Below the pieces are notes generated by a model. That model had not been told where the DNA came from and ran no database searches. It was given only the letters and a program-made list of their open reading frames with translations. Shown here piece by piece: positions 51,901 through 60,421 of a stretch of DNA of 64,000 nt; the stretch's first letter is position 1; every line of letters starts with the position of its first letter. Both the position numbers and the translations under genes were made by a program. This DNA comes from Bombyx mori. Lineage: Eukaryota; Arthropoda; Insecta; Lepidoptera; Bombycidae. The stretch lies in NCBI RefSeq assembly GCF_030269925.1, contig NC_085121.1, positions 15,703,501 to 15,767,500 on the forward strand. Direction: 5' to 3'.

Positions 51901-54900
51901 AAACCTGACGACGTTGCTAACACGAACCCTAGCAAGAGCCGTGCTTCGCAGAATCTACCACGGGATTTGAAACGCGACCCACTGAGAAGATCCGGCGAGA
52001 AACTCAGTGGGCTGTGTCTGAGGGTTAAACTAACGAAAGATTGTTCGTTGTAAAGTTTTCTCAATGGCTCACAATATCGTGGAACTAACCGATTCGGTCT
52101 GAGTCACAGTTCACAGTGCTTCCGTCACCGCTAAATCGTTCATTTATAACTTTATGAAACAATGGATCATAATGATTAAAACAGTACGCACACTGGAGAC
52201 TAAACATTTACATTTGTCAAGAAATGTTAACTAAAGCGTACATATTATGACGTATTTCTTCTCGACTTCATTTCTTGTTAGACCCGTAAGTGTATGGGAA
52301 GATAAACGAAATTAAATTTACTCCGTTTTATTGAAGTAGACGGCGTCTTAGTATTGCGTTTCCATCTTACTTCGGTTTACAGGTAAAGGAAAATATTTTT
52401 AATTGTATTTTTAGGTATATAAGTTTATGGTCGTAGATAGGCGTATGGAACTAAAACAAATAAGCGACACTAAAACGAAACAAATATAGAATTTAACCTG
52501 TGATAGAATGAGATAGAATACTACTCAAGCTTTCACTTCTATCGCGAGTGAATTACAAAGTACCTTACGTACAATTTATTACTTAAATTAAATAATCAAA
52601 TGAGTGCATGATCCGAAGTCTCACGCATGGAAGTAAAAAAAGTGAACGTAAAACAGATAAATATTTCCATTACTCTTTTTTATTAATTTTTTCCTACCTA
52701 TTCTGGTAATCTAGAGGGCCTTTTAATCTAATCAACCAGGCTAATACGTGAGCTCACGGGGCTTTAACCTGACGAATTTGCTAACACTAGCCCTAGCAAG
52801 AGCAGTGCTTCGCTGAATCCACTACCGAATCGGAATCGCGTCCACTGAGAATATCCGGCGAGAAATTCAGTGGATTGTGTTTGAGGGTTAATTTGTTCGC
52901 CGAACGCTTTGTCGTAAGCGACGGCTTCGACAAGAACGCTGATCGGTTCTTGAAGTACCTAAAAACCCCAATAGTGGATCTGGAGGATCTGAAATGACGT
53001 GTCATTAATCTAGTAATGACATTACGAAAGCTACAAGAAAGTCATCATCTTATTATACATATATAAATTATGTGTGACGTTGTTTGTCCGCGATGAACAC
53101 CCAAACTACTGAACCGATTTTAATTTTCTTTTTTTTTAAATATGTGTTTTGTTCCAACTTAGGCCATAGGATGATTTTTATTTCGATTAATGGTCGCAAT
53201 AGTTTTACAGAGAATTGTAATACTTTCTGACATTAATATCTCATAGATGGTGCTGTGTTAAAAATACCAACGTTACACATAAGCTACAATTTAATGGCAT
53301 AAACACCACGTGTTGCTGAAGCTAAAGTATAAGTGAAATTTATTTCGTAGTAAATTTAATTTCTTCAGTGAATTTCAGTGAAATCCAATTGTTCTTACTT
53401 TGTTAATTTTTATTATTAACATAGCCGGCCACGTGTTATTTAGAAACAAAAACCTTAGCCACAGCAACGTGTGGCCGGGTCTGCTAGTATTCTATTTGTT
53501 TTTATTATTGTATTATCCCAATCGGAGTGACATACCTATTTAAAGCACACTGAGGCTGCACTGCACCACATTCAATTTAGAAAATTTAATTTCGTTAGCA
53601 TCGTAACGTGTTATTCATCAAAAAATCAATTTGCATCTGGATTTTATCTGCATGCAACTGACGGATATTTAAACTAGTTTACGTTATGAAAACATTTAAA
53701 GGCGAGCGATGATGTTCGAGCTATCAATCATCGGCACATGATGGCTGTCTTGAATGACGCAGAGTTATATATTGTGCCGCAGAATATTCAAACGTTGACT
53801 CTCAATTGCAATCACAGTCCGTGGGTCACCATGAATACTGTTAAATGATACGTCGGCAATAATCTTCTTCTTCTTCTTCTATATATATAAAAATGAATTG
53901 CTGTTCGTTCGTTAGTCTCGCTAAAACTCGAGAACGGCTGGACCGATTTGGCTAATTTTGGTCTTGAATTATTTGTCGAAGTCCAGAGAAGGTTTAAAAG
54001 GAAGATAAATATGAATATTCTCGGAATTAAATAAAGTTTAGGTCTTTTATTTATCGATTGAGGCACTACGAAGTATGCCGGGTCAGCTAGTATATAATAA
54101 AAGCTCCTTCATACGCGTTTTCACTATTCGCCTATTAAATAAAATGCGACCCAATTCCTATATGCGGCTAAAGATTTCTTTATTCGTGTATCCGATCTGT
54201 CCATCGGTGCATACACAATTGATAAAAGGGATTCCAATATATTATTATAGTATCCATGTCCGAATCCGAATGTTCTTTGTTAGCGCCTCGTCAAAAGAAC
54301 TAATAAAAAGTAAAACAGACCTTAGTTAGTTAAACAGACCTTAGTTTGCTTAAAGTATGTTTTTTCTTTTATCGTCTAGAAACGTGTCTCCTATAATCCC
54401 ATATTCGTATTCGCGGCATTTTTTTTATTGCTTAGATGGGAGGTCCAGCTCACAGCCCACCTTGTGTTAAGTGGTTACTGGAGCCCATAGACATCTACAA
54501 CGTAAATGCGCCACCCACCTTGAGATATAAGTTCTAAGGTCTCAGTATAGTTACAACGGATGCCCCATCCTTCAAACCGAAACGCATTACTGCTTTACGG
54601 CAGAAATAGGCGGGTTGGTGGTACCTACCCGTGCGAACTCACAAGGGGTCCTACCACCAGTTTACGAAACTTATACCCTACAGATAAAAAGCCTTTACTG
54701 TAATGACAATAAAAGACGCGCAATAAAACCTTAAAGATAGTTTTGACTGTACGCATCACTTACCATCGAACTTGTTGGCTCTGTTCAACAGCATGTCAGA
54801 CAGCTTGCTGAGTTCACTGCGCAGCGCCGCCTCAAGCTGCGACCGGGCCTGTTGCGTTAGCCTCTGCCTTGAATTAGGCCCGCAACAGCCATGGTTCAAG

Positions 54901-54916
54901 CAGAGCTGATCTGCAT
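27557..54916 (-). CDS. dlp: Glypican, GPC4/6 (Dally-like) class; ten exons, 5' exon missing
   Basis: GPI-anchored heparan sulfate proteoglycan core that shapes Wnt, Hedgehog and other ligand gradients at the cell surface. Exons: 54916-54764, 40518-40395, 39075-38965, 36241-36085, 31170-31008, 30639-30064, 29721-29565, 29052-28865, 28329-28198 and 27924-27557. All phases agree; 708 residues are visible. Family marks: CC near the start, KFDEFFRKLL, FKRTYGMIYEQ, YLKCVNEHM, the cysteine-rich YCGACGG and IRGCLPAHADLGEQWDAYV, GPFNIAMVVEPIDIKISEAI with FTGCG, YWHHLP...CFNG, SNPEVKG, GAG sites ESGSGSGD and GSGD, and a hydrophobic C-terminus. Thirteen of the family's fourteen cysteines are present; the missing one belongs to the absent signal-peptide exon. 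The GPFNI...KISEAI block favours GPC4/6 over the Dally (GPC3/5) branch. Confidence 0.9.
28083..28176 (-). repeat. Solo tRNA-like head of Bm1
   Basis: GCGGGATTCGAACACCGACA through CAGGCCGCGACGAC matches the head of the composite Bm1 copies. There is no Bm1 body attached. It lies about 20 bp downstream of the donor of glypican exon 28329-28198. Confidence 0.75.
28198..28329 (-). CDS. dlp: Glypican exon with clustered glycosaminoglycan sites
   Basis: Codes about 44 residues, including AESGSGSGDFG and then a long Asp/Glu run. The acidic-flanked Ser-Gly repeats are heparan sulfate attachment signals. Acceptor TATCAG and donor GAGAG|GTAATG agree in phase with both neighbours. The exon is bracketed by Bm1 pieces on both sides. 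Confidence 0.9.
28354..28785 (-). repeat. Bm1 SINE with tRNA-like head
   Basis: Oligo(T) at 28354, the complement of the body to about 28590, a linker, then the head (GCGGGATTCGAACACTGGTG to AGGCCACGACGAC). In the gene's sense it is a forward SINE whose A-tail lies about 24 nt before the exon acceptor. Confidence 0.88.
30064..30639 (-). CDS. dlp: Glypican central exon with candidate convertase sites
   Basis: The longest exon (192 codons). It holds GPFNIAMVVEPIDIKISEAI, the SQRIFTGCGKPV cysteine, a Gly-rich spacer, then a long charged insert. Two furin-type motifs are seen, RTRR and RKKR, at about residues 305 and 390 of the visible part. Vertebrate glypicans are cut by a convertase in this part of the core. 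Confidence 0.9.
31008..31170 (-). CDS. dlp: Glypican cysteine-rich exon
   Basis: Six cysteines in 54 codons (PEC, YC, AC, AC, YC, GC), with RYCHNVIRGCLPAHADLGEQ, the most conserved block of the glypican core. It is in phase with both neighbouring exons. Confidence 0.93.
31200..31398 (-). repeat. Oligo(A)-tail retroposon family copy
   Basis: A T-run at 31197, then GGTGAGCTCTCGGGGCTCAA and GAGAAACTCAGTGGGCTGTG. Its T-run abuts the upstream side of the glypican exon at 31170, about 25 bp away. Confidence 0.85.
32208..32405 (+). repeat. Bm1 SINE, internally deleted
   Basis: GTGAGCCCGCGCGGGTGATT joins CTGCCGTGAAGCAG directly, skipping part of the body, and ends AAGCAATAAAAAAA. Confidence 0.88.
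32483..32695 (+). mobile_element. MITE, copy 2 of the 571-1200 family
   Basis: Starts TCGAGGGTGAAAGGCCATTTGG and contains AATACCAAATAAAACGGACC, shared with 571-800. The right terminus is lost. Confidence 0.7.
33222..33325 (-). repeat. Bm1 SINE fragment, diverged
   Basis: GGCTGCCCCACAC.TTAAACCGAAACGCATTACTG to GGGCTCACAAGACG, the complement of the Bm1 5' half. Confidence 0.7.
33870..33985 (+). repeat. Dispersed repeat shared with 26340-26462
   Basis: Matches the complement of 26340-26462. It lies in the long intron between glypican exons 36241-36085 and 31170-31008. Confidence 0.6.
34467..34684 (+). mobile_element. Non-autonomous Helitron (CTACAGTGG family), copy 1
   Basis: Starts TCTATACTAATATATAAATC and ends AGCGAAGCAGGCGAGTACGGCTAG followed by T. 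Its sister is at 40682-40929. Confidence 0.82.
34766..35010 (-). repeat. Bm1 SINE, full body
   Basis: From TTTTATTGCCTAGATGTGTG to CAAGAGGTCCTACCACCAGT. Confidence 0.9.
35257..35515 (-). repeat. Old, diverged Bm1 with tRNA-like head
   Basis: Recognisable scraps: GGCTTTAAGTGGTTATCGAACC, GATGTTATTCTTTCATCGTG and CTGTCTGCGGGATTTGA, in the order of the composite Bm1 copies. Confidence 0.55.
35534..36021 (-). mobile_element. Non-autonomous Helitron (AGTCGAAATTCGACT family), copy 1
   Basis: On the minus strand it starts TCTATATATTAATATGTGG and ends at CTAG (35537-35534), with a host T next. Its sister at 39968-40371 runs in the other direction. It contains the 35885-35945 hairpin. Confidence 0.8.
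35885..35945. repeat. Perfect 28-bp inverted repeat with a 5-nt loop
   Basis: Arms 35885-35912 (GCACTTCTTCTCTATATTCT...) and 35918-35945 are exact complements; the loop is CTCAC. The sister Helitron carries only one arm (about 40058-40082). Confidence 0.95.
36532..36775 (+). repeat. Bm1 SINE, full body
   Basis: From ACTGGTGGTAGGACCTCTTG to CATCTATGCAATAAAAAAAA. Confidence 0.9.
36858..36905. repeat. 22-bp inverted repeat with a 4-nt loop
   Basis: Arms GTAAAACGTACAGTTTCAAT(AT) and its complement differ at one position; the loop is CAGC. It abuts the foldback element at 36908-37045. Confidence 0.9.
36908..37045 (+). mobile_element. Foldback MITE
   Basis: The left ACGTTCTCGATAGCGTTAAAG...AACTCAAATTCGTATAGAGTTGG is mirrored by the right CCAACTCCATACAAATTTCAGTTAACTTTTACGC with GAGAACG. 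Partial copies are at 51174-51270 (AACGTTCTCGATAGCGTAAA) and 38352-38372. Confidence 0.7.
37285..37608 (-). mobile_element. 5'-truncated RTE-type retrotransposon with 14-bp target duplication
   Basis: The minus frame 37568-37317 reads RLGWYGHVMRRNENEVGKR, then GRSRPKKKLMDCVKDDM and RRVWKEKTCCADPR, the usual end of RTE polyproteins. The 3' tail is an ATG-type repeat after GACCCCAGATGACTGGGAGA. AAGGTTTACCTACT flanks it at 37271-37284 and 37609-37622. Confidence 0.88.
37767..37875. repeat. Two Bm1 fragments joined in opposite orientation
   Basis: A forward piece (ACTATACTTGAGACCTTAGA to GTCTATGGGCTCC) joins a reverse piece (GCGGGCTCACAAGAGGACCTACCACCAG) at about 37842, with no spacer. Confidence 0.8.
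38270..38350 (-). repeat. Oligo(A)-tail retroposon family, 3' scrap
   Basis: TTTTCTACCTATTCTGGTAACC to GCTAGCTCACGGGGCTC. Confidence 0.65.
38384..38473 (+). repeat. Bm1 SINE, 3' fragment
   Basis: GGGTGGCGCATTTAAGTTGT to GATCTCGTCCAATAAAAAAA. It follows a truncated foldback scrap at 38352-38372. Confidence 0.85.
38600..38785 (-). repeat. Probable retroelement fragment, GC-rich
   Basis: A T-run then GGATTGAGGGATTACTGGTG and GGCCTGAGGCCTTTCCGG. It reads like a LINE 3' end in reverse, but I find no second copy in the window to confirm it. Confidence 0.4.
39968..40371 (+). mobile_element. Non-autonomous Helitron (AGTCGAAATTCGACT family), copy 2
   Basis: Starts TCTATATATTAATACGTGAAG and ends CAGGGCCCACTAG followed by T. 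It is a reverse-complement match of 35534-36021 apart from the hairpin. It stops about 25 bp before the donor of glypican exon 40518-40395. Confidence 0.82.
40682..40929 (+). mobile_element. Non-autonomous Helitron (CTACAGTGG family), copy 2, 3' end decayed
   Basis: Starts TCTATACGAATATATAAATC; the body matches 34467-34684. The CTAG end has become GTTG. Confidence 0.72.
41310..41552 (-). repeat. Bm1 SINE, full body
   Basis: From TTTTTTTATTGCTTAGATGG to CAAGAGGTCCTACCACCAGT. Confidence 0.9.
42265..42612 (-). repeat. Oligo(A)-tail retroposon family, longest copy
   Basis: A T-run and TGCCTTGAGAGGCTATTTCA at the left, then the family core. It extends past GACCGGTGCTTGAGG to GACGTGTTTTGGGCGACG, so other copies are shorter at their 5' side, as in 5'-truncated LINEs. 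Confidence 0.85.
42855..43050 (+). repeat. Oligo(A)-tail retroposon family, + orientation
   Basis: TCGCCGGATCTTCTCAGTGG to CACCTACTCG, then CCCTCGAGGTCACTAGAATAAG and an A-rich tail. Confidence 0.85.
43440..43960. other. Unclassified GC-richer stretch in the first visible glypican intron
   Basis: It stands out in base composition from the flanks. It has short open frames on the minus strand (43432-43623, 43562-43750) without recognisable motifs. It could be part of a transposable element; there is no second copy in the window. Confidence 0.35.
44000..46360. other. Intron sequence without recognised features
   Basis: Part of the 14.2-kb intron between glypican exons 54916-54764 and 40518-40395. 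Only short frames without motifs. I see no conserved coding block. Confidence 0.5.
46367..46565 (-). repeat. Bm1 SINE, diverged
   Basis: TTCTATTGCATAGACGGATGAG and GGTTACTGGAGTCCATGGAC, with many changes from the other copies. Confidence 0.65.
46700..47282 (+). mobile_element. Degenerate Helitron, CACGTGTTGCTGAGG family, copy 2
   Basis: Ends GCAACGTGTGGCCGGGTCTACTAG followed by T. The body is shared with 5600-6164 and 53044-53488. Confidence 0.72.
48079..48307 (-). mobile_element. MITE, copy 3 of the 571-1200 family
   Basis: Inverted ends GATATTTGGTTTAAGCGATA and AAAATGTCGCTTAACCAAATGCC. The interior is the complement of 600-790. Confidence 0.75.
48324..48545 (-). pseudogene. Possible small membrane-protein fragment, unidentified
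   Basis: A 73-codon frame reading AYTILAGCAGALLGLGFFYL, then DPIKKWFYYEVHGVKN and a second hydrophobic stretch, and a stop near an AATAAA. There is no ATG at the start and an in-frame stop lies directly upstream, so it is an exon, a retrocopy fragment or chance. Its composition is more protein-like than the other short frames nearby. I do not recognise the family. Confidence 0.25.
48800..49065 (-). repeat. Oligo(A)-tail retroposon family copy
   Basis: Starts TTTTTTTTCCTACCAATTCT and ends GACGGTGACCGGG; the core is complete. Confidence 0.88.
49989..50227 (-). mobile_element. Non-autonomous Helitron (CGACAGACGTTGTCC family), copy 1
   Basis: On the minus strand it starts TCTTTTTAAATATATTTC and ends CGGGTCCGCTAG, with host T next. 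Its sister copy at 63419-63896 carries an insertion. Confidence 0.82.
51174..51270 (+). mobile_element. Foldback MITE, left half only
   Basis: TTAGTGCGAGTTTTTTAACG to TTTGCCGCTAGGGACGC matches 36908-37045. It is cut off by the Bm1 at 51268. Confidence 0.65.
51268..51512 (-). repeat. Bm1 SINE, diverged body
   Basis: From GTTGCTAAGGTGGGTGAACG to CAGACGTCCTACCACTGGT. Confidence 0.85.
51829..52030 (-). repeat. Oligo(A)-tail retroposon family copy
   Basis: TTTTTTTTCCTACCTAAGCTG to TGGGCTGTGTCTGAGGGTT. Confidence 0.88.
52685..53010 (-). repeat. Oligo(A)-tail retroposon family, diverged copy
   Basis: TTTTTTCCTACCTATTCTGG through GAGAAATTCAGTGGATTGTG, to GGATCTGAAATGACGTGTCA. Confidence 0.82.
53044..53488 (+). 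mobile_element. Degenerate Helitron, CACGTGTTGCTGAGG family, copy 3
   Basis: GTTTGTCCGCGATGAACACC near the start; ends CAACGTGTGGCCGGGTCTGCTAGT. An internal deletion relative to copy 2 lies near 53205. Confidence 0.75.
53878..54090 (+). mobile_element. Non-autonomous Helitron (AACGGCTGGACCG family)
   Basis: Starts TCTATATATATAAAAATG, after a TTC microsatellite, and ends GAAGTATGCCGGGTCAGCTAG followed by T. Confidence 0.82.
54421..54663 (-). repeat. Bm1 SINE, full body
   Basis: TTTTTTATTGCTTAGATGGG to CAAGGGGTCCTACCACCAGT. It lies about 100 bp downstream of glypican exon 54916-54764. Confidence 0.92.
54764..54916 (-). CDS. dlp: Glypican first visible exon
   Basis: DADQLCLNHGCCGPNSRQRL, then a helical stretch to LLNRANKFD; the family has a cysteine and CC here. 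The acceptor TTCCACAG is strong and the exon starts in phase 1, so at least one upstream coding exon (signal peptide and first cysteine) must exist. I could not find it between 54917 and 64000. Confidence 0.88.
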
Positions 54917-55082
54917 CTGTGGAAGAAAGAAATATCACTAGATTAGTGCTTCGTCAGTTTTGGCAATTGACACGATTTTGGTGACATAAGCGGAGTGGCT
55001 TATGAGTTTGTGCCAAGAAATAAGGAGGATGATGGTGCCATATCATGTACACGTGACACTTTTTGGTGATTAAATCTTTTTT

Positions 55083-55525
55083 TTTTTTTTTTATTGCTTA
55101 GATGGATGGACGAGCTCACAGCCCACCTGATGTTAAGTGGTTACTGGAGCCCATAGACATCTACAACGTAAATGCGCCACCCACCTCGAGATATAAGTTC
55201 TAAGGTCTCAGTATAGTTACAACGGCTACCCCACCCTTCGAACCGAAACGCATTACTGTTTCACGGCGGAAATAGGCGGGGTGGTGGTACCTACCCGTGC
55301 GGACTCCCAAGAGGTCCTACCACCAGTGATTACGCAAATTATAATTTTGCGGGTTTTGATTTTTATTACACGATGTTATTCCTTCACCGTGGAAGTCAAT
55401 CGTGAACATTTGTCGAGTACATATTTCATTACAAAAATTGGTGCCCGCCTGCGGGATTCGAACACCGGTGCATCGCTTCATACGAATGCACCGGACGTCT
55501 TATCCTTTAGGCCACGACGACTTCA
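55083..55525 (-). repeat. Bm1 SINE, full length with tRNA-like head
   Basis: Oligo(T) at 55077-55092 and the body to 55326. A linker (ATTATAATTTTGCGGGTTTTG...) follows, then the head to TTTAGGCCACGACGAC. Read on the minus strand, the head has box A-like TGGCCTAAAGGA and box B-like GTTCGAATCCC. Confidence 0.92.
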
Positions 55526-55894
55526 AAATTCATCATAAATTAACTATAATATGTGGCCGTCAGCACCAAAGTGACCGAACCCACAAATTTTCATATTCGT
55601 GCTTAGATAATGCAATTTATTTAAAACATAATCAATTTTAATGTAAAACCGGCCTATCCCTAGTTTGACCCATAGACAACAGATGGCTTTGTAAAAACTT
55701 AATTTCGTGCGTATTGTTTTTGCCAACGAAACAGTGTAAAAGTAAGTTCAAACCTCATTATTTCCATACTGACTATGATAAGTTTAGGCTACTTTTGCGC
55801 TGACAGCCTCATATGTAATTTGAACACAAAAAAAAACACGAAAACACATGAGCAAGCAGATCGAACTAACAATTATTTAACTGATTAAGACATT

Positions 55895-56105
55895 AATAAT
55901 AATAATAAAATTATTTATTGCCTTTCACATAAAATAAAATAAAATACAAATAAAAGAAAAGAAAAAAAAGAGAAAAAGGCATAAGGAGGTGGCTCAGCTA
56001 ATGCTGTTCAAGATCGATAAATCGAACAGCGCTGATTTTCAGTCACCCCCGTTTCCCTTTGGTTCATTGCGGGAATGAAGGCAAGGTACGTGTGCACAGA
56101 CTTAG
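55895..56105 (-). repeat. Possible LINE 3' end
   Basis: In minus sense: a block with TGACTGAAAATCAGCGCTGT, then a T/C-rich tract and TTTATTTTATTTTATGTG. It looks like a non-LTR 3' UTR, but no coding part and no second copy is seen. Confidence 0.4.
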
Positions 56106-56141
56106 AACATTAATAAAGGTATATTTTAAATATATTGTTTT

Positions 56142-56577
56142 TTTTTATTGCTTAGATGGGTGGACGAGCACACAGCCCACCTGGTGCTAAGTGGTTACTG
56201 GAGCCCATAGACATCCACAACGTAAATGCGCCACCCACCTTGAGATATAAGTTCTAAGGTCTCAAGTATAGTTACAACAGCTGCCCTACCCTTCAAACCG
56301 AAACGCATTACTGCTTCACGGCAGAAATAGGCAGGGTGCTGGTACCTACCCGCGCGGACTCACAAGAGGTCCTACCCACCAGTAATTACGCAAATTAAAA
56401 TTTTGCGGGTTTCATTTTTATTACACGATGTTATTCCTTCACCGTGGAAGTCAATCGTGAACATTTGTTGAGTACGTATTTCATTAGAAAAACTGGTACC
56501 CGCCTGAGATTCGAACACCGGCGCATCGCTAAACACGAATGCGCCGGACGTCTTATCCGTTAGGCCACGACGACTTC
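56142..56577 (-). repeat. Bm1 SINE, full length with tRNA-like head
   Basis: TTTTTTTTATTGCTTAGATG to the body end CCTACCCACCAGT, a linker, and the head ending TTAGGCCACGACGAC. Confidence 0.92.
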
Positions 56578-56594
56578 ATTGTATTTACATTGAT

Positions 56595-56805
56595 CCTTTT
56601 TTCCCCTATCGCTGGTAGCGTAAGGAGTTATTCCAGTTTCTCGCGAGCAGGTAGGTGAGCTCATGGGCTCAACCTGAGAGAACTTGCTAACACTAGCCCT
56701 AGCAAGAGCAGTCAGAATCTACCACCGGATCGGAATCGCGACTCGCTGAGAAGATCCGGCGAGAAACTCAGTGGGTTGTGTCTACGGTTTAGGACGCTCG
56801 TCGAT
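56595..56805 (-). repeat. Oligo(A)-tail retroposon family, diverged copy
   Basis: TTTTTTCCCCTATCGCTGGT through GAGAAACTCAGTGGGTTGTG. It follows the Bm1 copy almost directly. Confidence 0.82.
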
Positions 56806-57545
56806 CGGTCCCTGATGCGTGTGTAAATTCGAGTAAATGAACATCTTCAAATCAATGAAAAAGTCGTTCAAATATTTTGTCACATACAAACAATCATACG
56901 CACATACCAAGCTAATAAAAGACGTGTTAAAAAGAAAAAAGTACATAAAATTGCCATATAATTTAATGTTTTATCAATAGGCACATAACGATTTCCTCAT
57001 CTAAGGGTTGGTACGACCCCATCGGCGTCACAAATAAGTTTAAACATCCGCCTTGTTCGCCCTTTATTGCATTATTACACATGAAGAGGGCTTACTTGTC
57101 GATTCCGATTCTCTAGCTAGGTATTGTAACAATATATTATTGATTGATTGATACAAAATTTAAGCATTTGTCAAGCGCAACGAAGCGTCCCATAGATAGA
57201 CTACTACAAATACAATGTTTGAACGGTAATAAAAAAAAAATGATTGGTTGTCTGTAAAATCGGTTTACGGACGATAGTTTTACCTGATAATGTCAGTAGC
57301 AGAACTATTCGAATTGTTAGCTGACGTCACGCGAGAAGAGAGACAAATGTGTTACAAGTCAACGCTTAGGCCGATCTTGCCTCTCTATCGCTTGTTCCGC
57401 GCTCTTGCTCGCACGCTCCGGTTCGGGCTCAGGCGGAACGTGACACTTTTTCGTGCGTGCAGCCGGTTTTTATCGATTTATTTATTTATTGCTATCACAT
57501 CAAAAAAGCTTTTGCCAATGTCCAATCTATTCACAGTAGGTATAA

Positions 57546-57785
57546 TCATATCGGGAATGGTATGGGCCGATGATACGTCTGATGGTCACTGGAAAAGTAG
57601 AAGGAAAACGTCCTAGAGGCCGGAGCCCCAAACGTTGGTCCGACCAGATCTCCGAGCAAACCAGCGGACCACTTAGCGCTGCACTACACCAGGCAACTGA
57701 CCGGAGCCGATGGAGGCTGACAGTCGACAAGCTAAAACGGAGTCACGATTCTCAGCAATGAGGGAGCGATGGAGAAGAAGAAGAA
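57546..57785 (+). mobile_element. Non-LTR retrotransposon, C-terminal remnant
   Basis: A frame with IRLMVTGKVEGKRPRGRSPK, RWSDQISEQT and DRSRWR, then a stop and a GAAGAAGAAG tail. Same type as 19074-19435. Confidence 0.7.
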
Positions 57786-58339
57786 TGGGCCGATGAATTT
57801 TTGATTTAATATGTTTATTAGTTTGATGAATTAATATGTCTCTATGTTTTCTATTTCTGTCTAGATACGTTGCATTTTATTATGCATGTAGCTACAAGAC
57901 AATCACCGATAGATGTTGTGAACGTTTATGGTCGTAATTCAATATCAGCGAGTGTTTAATTGTTTAGTTCATAATGTGAATGTTGTGCAAATGAATATTG
58001 CTGACGTACTTAATTAATCAAATTAATTGATATCGATGACTTTGTTTACAAACGAATGCACTAATAAAACTATTATTATATTTAATTAATAACAAAGTTC
58101 ATGTAACTCAAAAATAATTATAGATATAGTTTTTAATAGTCTTCCACATTTCGTTATGTTGGTATTTTTAATTAACTATGCGCCAGATATTTCGATAAAC
58201 TAATAAATCTCGTGTACTAATAAAAGTGACGTAAAAGACTCGTAATAGTGTGGTGAATATGCAAAGGAATCGACGTTCACCAATTATTACGACAGTCACC
58301 GCTGATAATGTCACTTGTGTCTTTAACACATAACGATTT

Positions 58340-58515
58340 TTTTTCTAATATATATGGAGGAGCCATCTGGTGTTAAGTGGTCACCTTCAGACACGAGTCC
58401 TAAGTCTCAGCTTTTACAGTAAAACGGGTGCTCAAACTTCAAACCGAAACGCGTTACTGCTTCACGGCAGAAATACGTAGGGAGGTGGTCATACTTACCC
58501 GTACGGACTTACAAA
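58340..58515 (-). repeat. Bm1 SINE, internally deleted and diverged
   Basis: CATCTGGTGTTAAGTGGTCAC, then CAAACCGAAACGCGTTACTGC to GTACGGACTTACAAAA. Confidence 0.75.
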
Positions 58516-59149
58516 ATCTTAAAGGCATTAGAATAACAACTACAAAAATTTATCGTTTTATTGCTTTTCAAATAAGAATGTGCATGGACCTGCGCCATAT
58601 TGTGACGTCATAGCTGTCAAACCGAAAAAAATAGGTAAAGTCAGTTAAAAAAGATAGGAATTTTTAAATATTAATTTATAATCCAAATATTCGAATTTGC
58701 CGATTCCATTCATCCCACTGTTTGAGTAATCATCATCGTCGCCCATCCATAGATTATAGGGCCCGACAGTATAGCAGCCTTGATTTTTAAATAGGTTGAT
58801 TTTTTTTTTATATTAATTAAATTCGTGTTTCATTTACCTCAAAAGTTACTCAACATATCAAGAAAACTATATAGGTGCGCATGACTCATTAAAACAAACA
58901 TATTAATAATCTTAATAATTAGGCAAAAAAATCACTAAAAAAAAAGACTTTTTTTTGTTGCTATCCATACTTTTTTATCGAACTTTGACAGATCAAGGTC
59001 ATTGACGTGCACTTTCATAGTTGAACACACACTGCTTTGTACGACAGAAACAAGCGACACGACAGCGCTGATCCCTGCAGACTTATTAACATAAATGCTA
59101 TTACCGTAATAAGATATGTGCAGGAAGATTGAGAATAAAGAGTTGACTC

Positions 59150-60045
59150 ATAAGAAGTCCGACTAGACATGACCTTTAATGTTGATAATCACGATAAAGC
59201 ACATATTGATGCAATTGTTATTAAAGCTGCCAGAATGATGGTATTCCTAAAAAGAAATACTAAGGGATTTATGTCCTCAAACACTAAAATAATATTATAT
59301 AACTCGCTAGTTCGCAGTCAACTTTAGTTCGCATCAGTAGTTTGGGATCCCCATTACGCTACTTACTCGCAGCGTATTGAAAGCGTACAGCGTGCATTCA
59401 CTAGGCACTTGGCATTCCATTCTTCTAGCATATCTTACCGTACCACATATGATCTACGTCTTAAACATTTTAAAATGATATCGCTCGGCAACTGTCGTAG
59501 AATAATTAATATCATGTTCCTAAAAAAACTAATTTCCGGAAGCATAGATTGTAGCCACTTCAGAAAATCAACTTTAGCGTTCCATACCACTGCCCACGGC
59601 ATCCTATCACTAAAATTTTCCATATTCCTGCAAGTAGAACAAACCTCCTTAGATATTCCCCTTTATCAAAGATTTGTAGTGAATATAACCAAATATGTGC
59701 ATTAATTGACGGCATCGACATTTTTAACGACACGTGTCCCGGTCTCAAAAACAAACTAGTATCCAAGTTCCTTTGTTTATAATTGATGAGAGAATTTTAA
59801 GTAGTTAACTCTTGTTTTCATGCTATTTTCAAATTTTTTTTGGTCGTTCTGTTAACATTTCAATTTAGCCTATTTTTCAGCTGTTTGTAAAATTGCTAAA
59901 ACATGTCATACTGTGTTATAAGAGATTGCTGTACATGCCTGTAAATGGCTTACATACCAGTACTTAATTTTTAATACATTATAATTTTAAGCTTGAATGT
60001 TTTGTGTGTATTGCTGTTGGTGTGTCTAAATAAATAAATAAACCA
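59150..60045 (+). mobile_element. Non-LTR retrotransposon, reverse transcriptase C-terminal remnant
   Basis: In sequence: KAARMMVFLKRNTKGF, SLVRSQL then a stop, FASVVWDPHYATYSQRIESV and QRAFTRHLAFHS, the thumb-to-end part of jockey-like enzymes. A 3' UTR ends in an AAAT repeat at about 60040. The premature stop makes it dead. Confidence 0.75.
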
Positions 60046-60421
60046 AAAGTCTACGGCAGAGGTTTAATCTAGAAACTCTCATATTCAGCACTAGAAAAGA
60101 AGATTACTCATATCCATGGGTTCTAGTTCCACGGGGCGCATCTGAACATCTCAATCAATCCTCAGCATGCGCATTTAACAAAATAAATAATAGTTTAAAA
60201 AAAGCTTTTCAGGGCATTATCAAAATAACCCTTCTACTCATATCTGTTCATAAAATATTTCACTATTAATACCACGGAATAGATAAATAAGGTTGGAATG
60301 GTAATGTATGCGGGGCAAGCGTGCCACAGTTATGATTGTACAAACATAACTCGACCGATTCTTTCATTCACCGCGTTTAGTGCGCTTCGGACTACTTTGG
60401 CGAACAGATCTCCGCTTTATA

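Noticed and set aside
55440..55525. Possible tRNA gene with a GTTCGAATCCC box
   Set aside because: The same block recurs in five Bm1 copies and lacks a complete cloverleaf; it is the SINE's tRNA-like head. The 4075 element is likewise SINE-derived.
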